7,227 nucleotides of DNA from Candidatus Nomurabacteria bacterium. Its GTDB lineage: Bacteria; Patescibacteriota; Minisyncoccia; Phycocordibacterales; PALSA-1337. The DNA lies in contig CALRCS010000034.1 in assembly GCA_943354625.1 (NCBI GenBank), forward strand, positions 1 to 7,227, read 5' to 3'. Position 1 is the stretch's first letter. Each line of letters starts with the position of its first letter. The position numbers and the translations under genes were made by a program. The notes below the pieces were generated by a model. That model did not search any database, was not told the DNA's origin, and was given only the letters and a program-made list of their open reading frames with translations. Positions 5,811 to 7,227 of this stretch are shown in pieces.

Positions 5811-7227
5811 GATTTTTTCCGGTCATTACTTTTGGTTTAGGAATATTTAGAAGTGAAAGAATAGTTGGTGCTATATCAGAGAGGCCACCACCTGAGTTTA
5901 GAGTGACATTATGTGATGTGAGTATCGCTGGTACGGGGTTTATCGTATGTGAGGTATGTTTCTTACCTGTTTTTGGGTCAATGTTTAGTTCAGCATTTCC
6001 ATGATCTGCGGTTACAAAAGCTATACCATTACGTTTCAGAAGTGCATCAATTACACGACCTAGTTGTAGGTCAACTTCCTCAACTGCAACAATGATAGCT
6101 GGGACATTTGCGGTATGTCCTACCATGTCTGGATTTGCGAAGTTTATAAAAATAAAATTTGTACCTGCATTTATTTCTTCTATTGCTTTGTCAGCTATTC
6201 CTTCTGCACGCATCTTTGGTGCAAGGTCATGTGTCGCAACATCTTTTCTACTATCTAGTAGGATGTGTTTTTCTCCAGTATATGGTTTTTCTACTCCACC
6301 ATTCAAAAAATATGTTGCATGAGGAAATTTTTCTGTCTCTGCTATATGTGCTTGAGTGAGACCTGCTTCTGAGATTTCTTTTGCTAAAGTAGTCTCTATT
6401 ATTGAAGGTGGAAAAGCAATAAGGCATTGATATTCTGAACCATATTCAGTTAGGGTAGCAAAAAGTATGTTTTGCTTCTTCTGACGTTCCATAAGTTTTT
6501 TTGAAAGCATACGAGCTCGGTCTGCCCTAAAGTTAAAGAAAAAGACAGCGTCATTGTCTTTTATTGTACAACCATTACCTTCATAGTCCATACACACAAT
6601 AGGTTCTAAATGTTCATCAAGTTTTCCTTGTTTATATAGATCCTCAACATATTCTGAAGGTTTTATTGTACAAACATTTCCTTTGCATTCAAAAAGGGCA
6701 CTTTCTGTTTTTGCTAAACGGTCCCAGTTATTATCCCTATCCATGGCGTAGAAACGACCAGATATAGATGCTATTTTCCCAATACCTATTTCAAGTATCA
6801 CATCTTCAAGTTCTTTTATGTATTTTCCTGCGCTCTGTGGTGCTGTATCTCGTCCATCAGTAAATATATGTATAGCAACATCAGTTACTCCAGCTACTTT
6901 TGCAGCTTTTAAAAAGGCGTATAGATGCCTTTGGTGACTATGTACACCACCATCACTTAGAAGTCCTTGTGCATGGAGTGTTGATTTATTTTTTTTCACA
7001 TGATCAAAGAGGGCAACTAAAGCATGATTCTTTGCAAATTCACCAGATTCGATAGCTTTATCAATTTTTACTAATTCTGTATCGATGACTTTTCCTGCGC
7101 CGATTGTCTGGTGACCGACTTCACTATTTCCCATTTGTTGATCTGGAAGTCCAACAGCAAGTCCAGAAGCATCAAGGAGGGTGTGAGGGTAGGCCGCAAA
7201 AAGTCCGTCAAAGACAGGGGTTTTTGC
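5797..7227 (-). CDS. gpmI: 2,3-bisphosphoglycerate-independent phosphoglycerate mutase (N-terminus outside window)
   Basis: This enzyme interconverts 3- and 2-phosphoglycerate in glycolysis and gluconeogenesis in the cytoplasm, using two Mn ions and a phosphoserine intermediate (alkaline phosphatase superfamily). The frame stays open to the right edge, giving 476 visible residues. Counting from the edge, the catalytic Ser35 lies in MGNSEVGH, preceded by the family's LDASGLAVGLPD. Then come DGGVHSH (His96), TDGRDTAP, GRFYAMDRD (Arg158, Arg164), NFRADRAR (Arg234, Arg237), EKFPHATYF (Lys300), NPDMVGHT (Asp367, His371), TADHGNAE (Asp408, His409) and TSHT (His427). All known metal and substrate ligands after the edge are present. 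About 27 residues, including the first metal-binding Asp, should be missing compared with the Bacillus enzyme. The Met at 7134 is the one in MGNS and is not the start. The usual Gly after MVGHT is Ala here. The 3' end overlaps the DedA-PAP2 gene by 14 nt; no functional link to its neighbours is apparent. Confidence 0.97.
   Translation of the reverse strand, partial: AKTPVFDGLFAAYPHTLLDASGLAVGLPDQQMGNSEVGHQTIGAGKVIDTELVKIDKAIESGEFAKNHALVALFDHVKKNKSTLHAQGLLSDGGVHSHQRHLYAFLKAAKVAGVTDVAIHIFTDGRDTAPQSAGKYIKELEDVILEIGIGKIASISGRFYAMDRDNNWDRLAKTESALFECKGNVCTIKPSEYVEDLYKQGKLDEHLEPIVCMDYEGNGCTIKDNDAVFFFNFRADRARMLSKKLMERQKKQNILFATLTEYGSEYQCLIAFPPSIIETTLAKEISEAGLTQAHIAETEKFPHATYFLNGGVEKPYTGEKHILLDSRKDVATHDLAPKMRAEGIADKAIEEINAGTNFIFINFANPDMVGHTANVPAIIVAVEEVDLQLGRVIDALLKRNGIAFVTADHGNAELNIDPKTGKKHTSHTINPVPAILTSHNVTLNSGGGLSDIAPTILSLLNIPKPKVMTGKNLISF

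Noticed and set aside
6092..6359. Two overlapping plus-strand open frames, and a similar one at 3863-4051
   Set aside because: They are opposite-strand shadows of well-conserved gpmI and response regulator coding sequence, with no independent support.
7132..7134. ATG at 7134 as the start of the phosphoglycerate mutase
   Set aside because: This Met belongs to the active-site MGNSEVGH motif, and 31 further codons upstream to the edge translate into conserved family sequence.
1..7227. Alternative genetic code with reassigned TGA, as in some Candidate Phyla Radiation lineages
   Set aside because: All six genes read through with no in-frame TGA and glycine is encoded by GGN, so nothing here calls for recoding.

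Overview
This window holds six protein genes packed almost wall to wall, with no RNA genes, mobile elements or CRISPR. It is AT-rich (by eye about one third G+C). Stops are TAA or TAG, and no in-frame TGA is seen, so the ordinary bacterial code fits. The AT-richness, the compactness, starts without a Shine-Dalgarno sequence and the protein architectures (O-antigen ligase with TPR tail, DedA-PAP2 fusion, lone PhoB-type regulator) suggest a Candidate Phyla Radiation (Patescibacteria) genome. That placement is an inference and has not been tested by a tree.

Layout: (1) 1-567 (+), the C-terminal half of GDP-mannose 4,6-dehydratase, cut by the left edge. (2) 564-1502 (-), complete GDP-L-fucose synthase. 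(3) 1526-3775 (+), an O-antigen ligase/polymerase-like membrane protein with a C-terminal TPR domain. (4) 3762-4430 (-), an OmpR/PhoB-family response regulator. (5) 4545-5810 (+), a DedA-PAP2 fusion membrane protein. (6) 5797-7227 (-), cofactor-independent phosphoglycerate mutase, missing its N-terminus at the right edge. Strands strictly alternate. All three convergent pairs overlap at their stop codons (4, 14 and 14 nt), and the two divergent gaps are 23 and 114 nt. There is no gene-free stretch over 300 bases.

How the genes fit together (inference): genes 1 and 2 are the two consecutive enzymes from GDP-mannose to GDP-L-fucose. Gene 3 would polymerise or transfer a lipid-linked glycan at the outer face of the membrane, releasing undecaprenyl pyrophosphate. 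Gene 5 joins a PAP2 phosphatase, which could remove the pyrophosphate, to a DedA domain, a family that includes undecaprenyl-phosphate flippases, so it could recycle the carrier. Gene 4 may control part of this. The intergenic region it shares with gene 5 carries a perfect 11-bp tandem repeat placed before an extended -10 box, with the same spacing as a classical PhoB-activated promoter. Gene 6 is a glycolytic housekeeping gene with no evident link.

The most interesting observations are that PhoB-like promoter geometry, the one-chain lipid carrier recycling candidate with a His in place of a normally essential DedA Asp, and a 13-bp sequence shared by the upstream regions of both minus-strand genes whose starts are visible.
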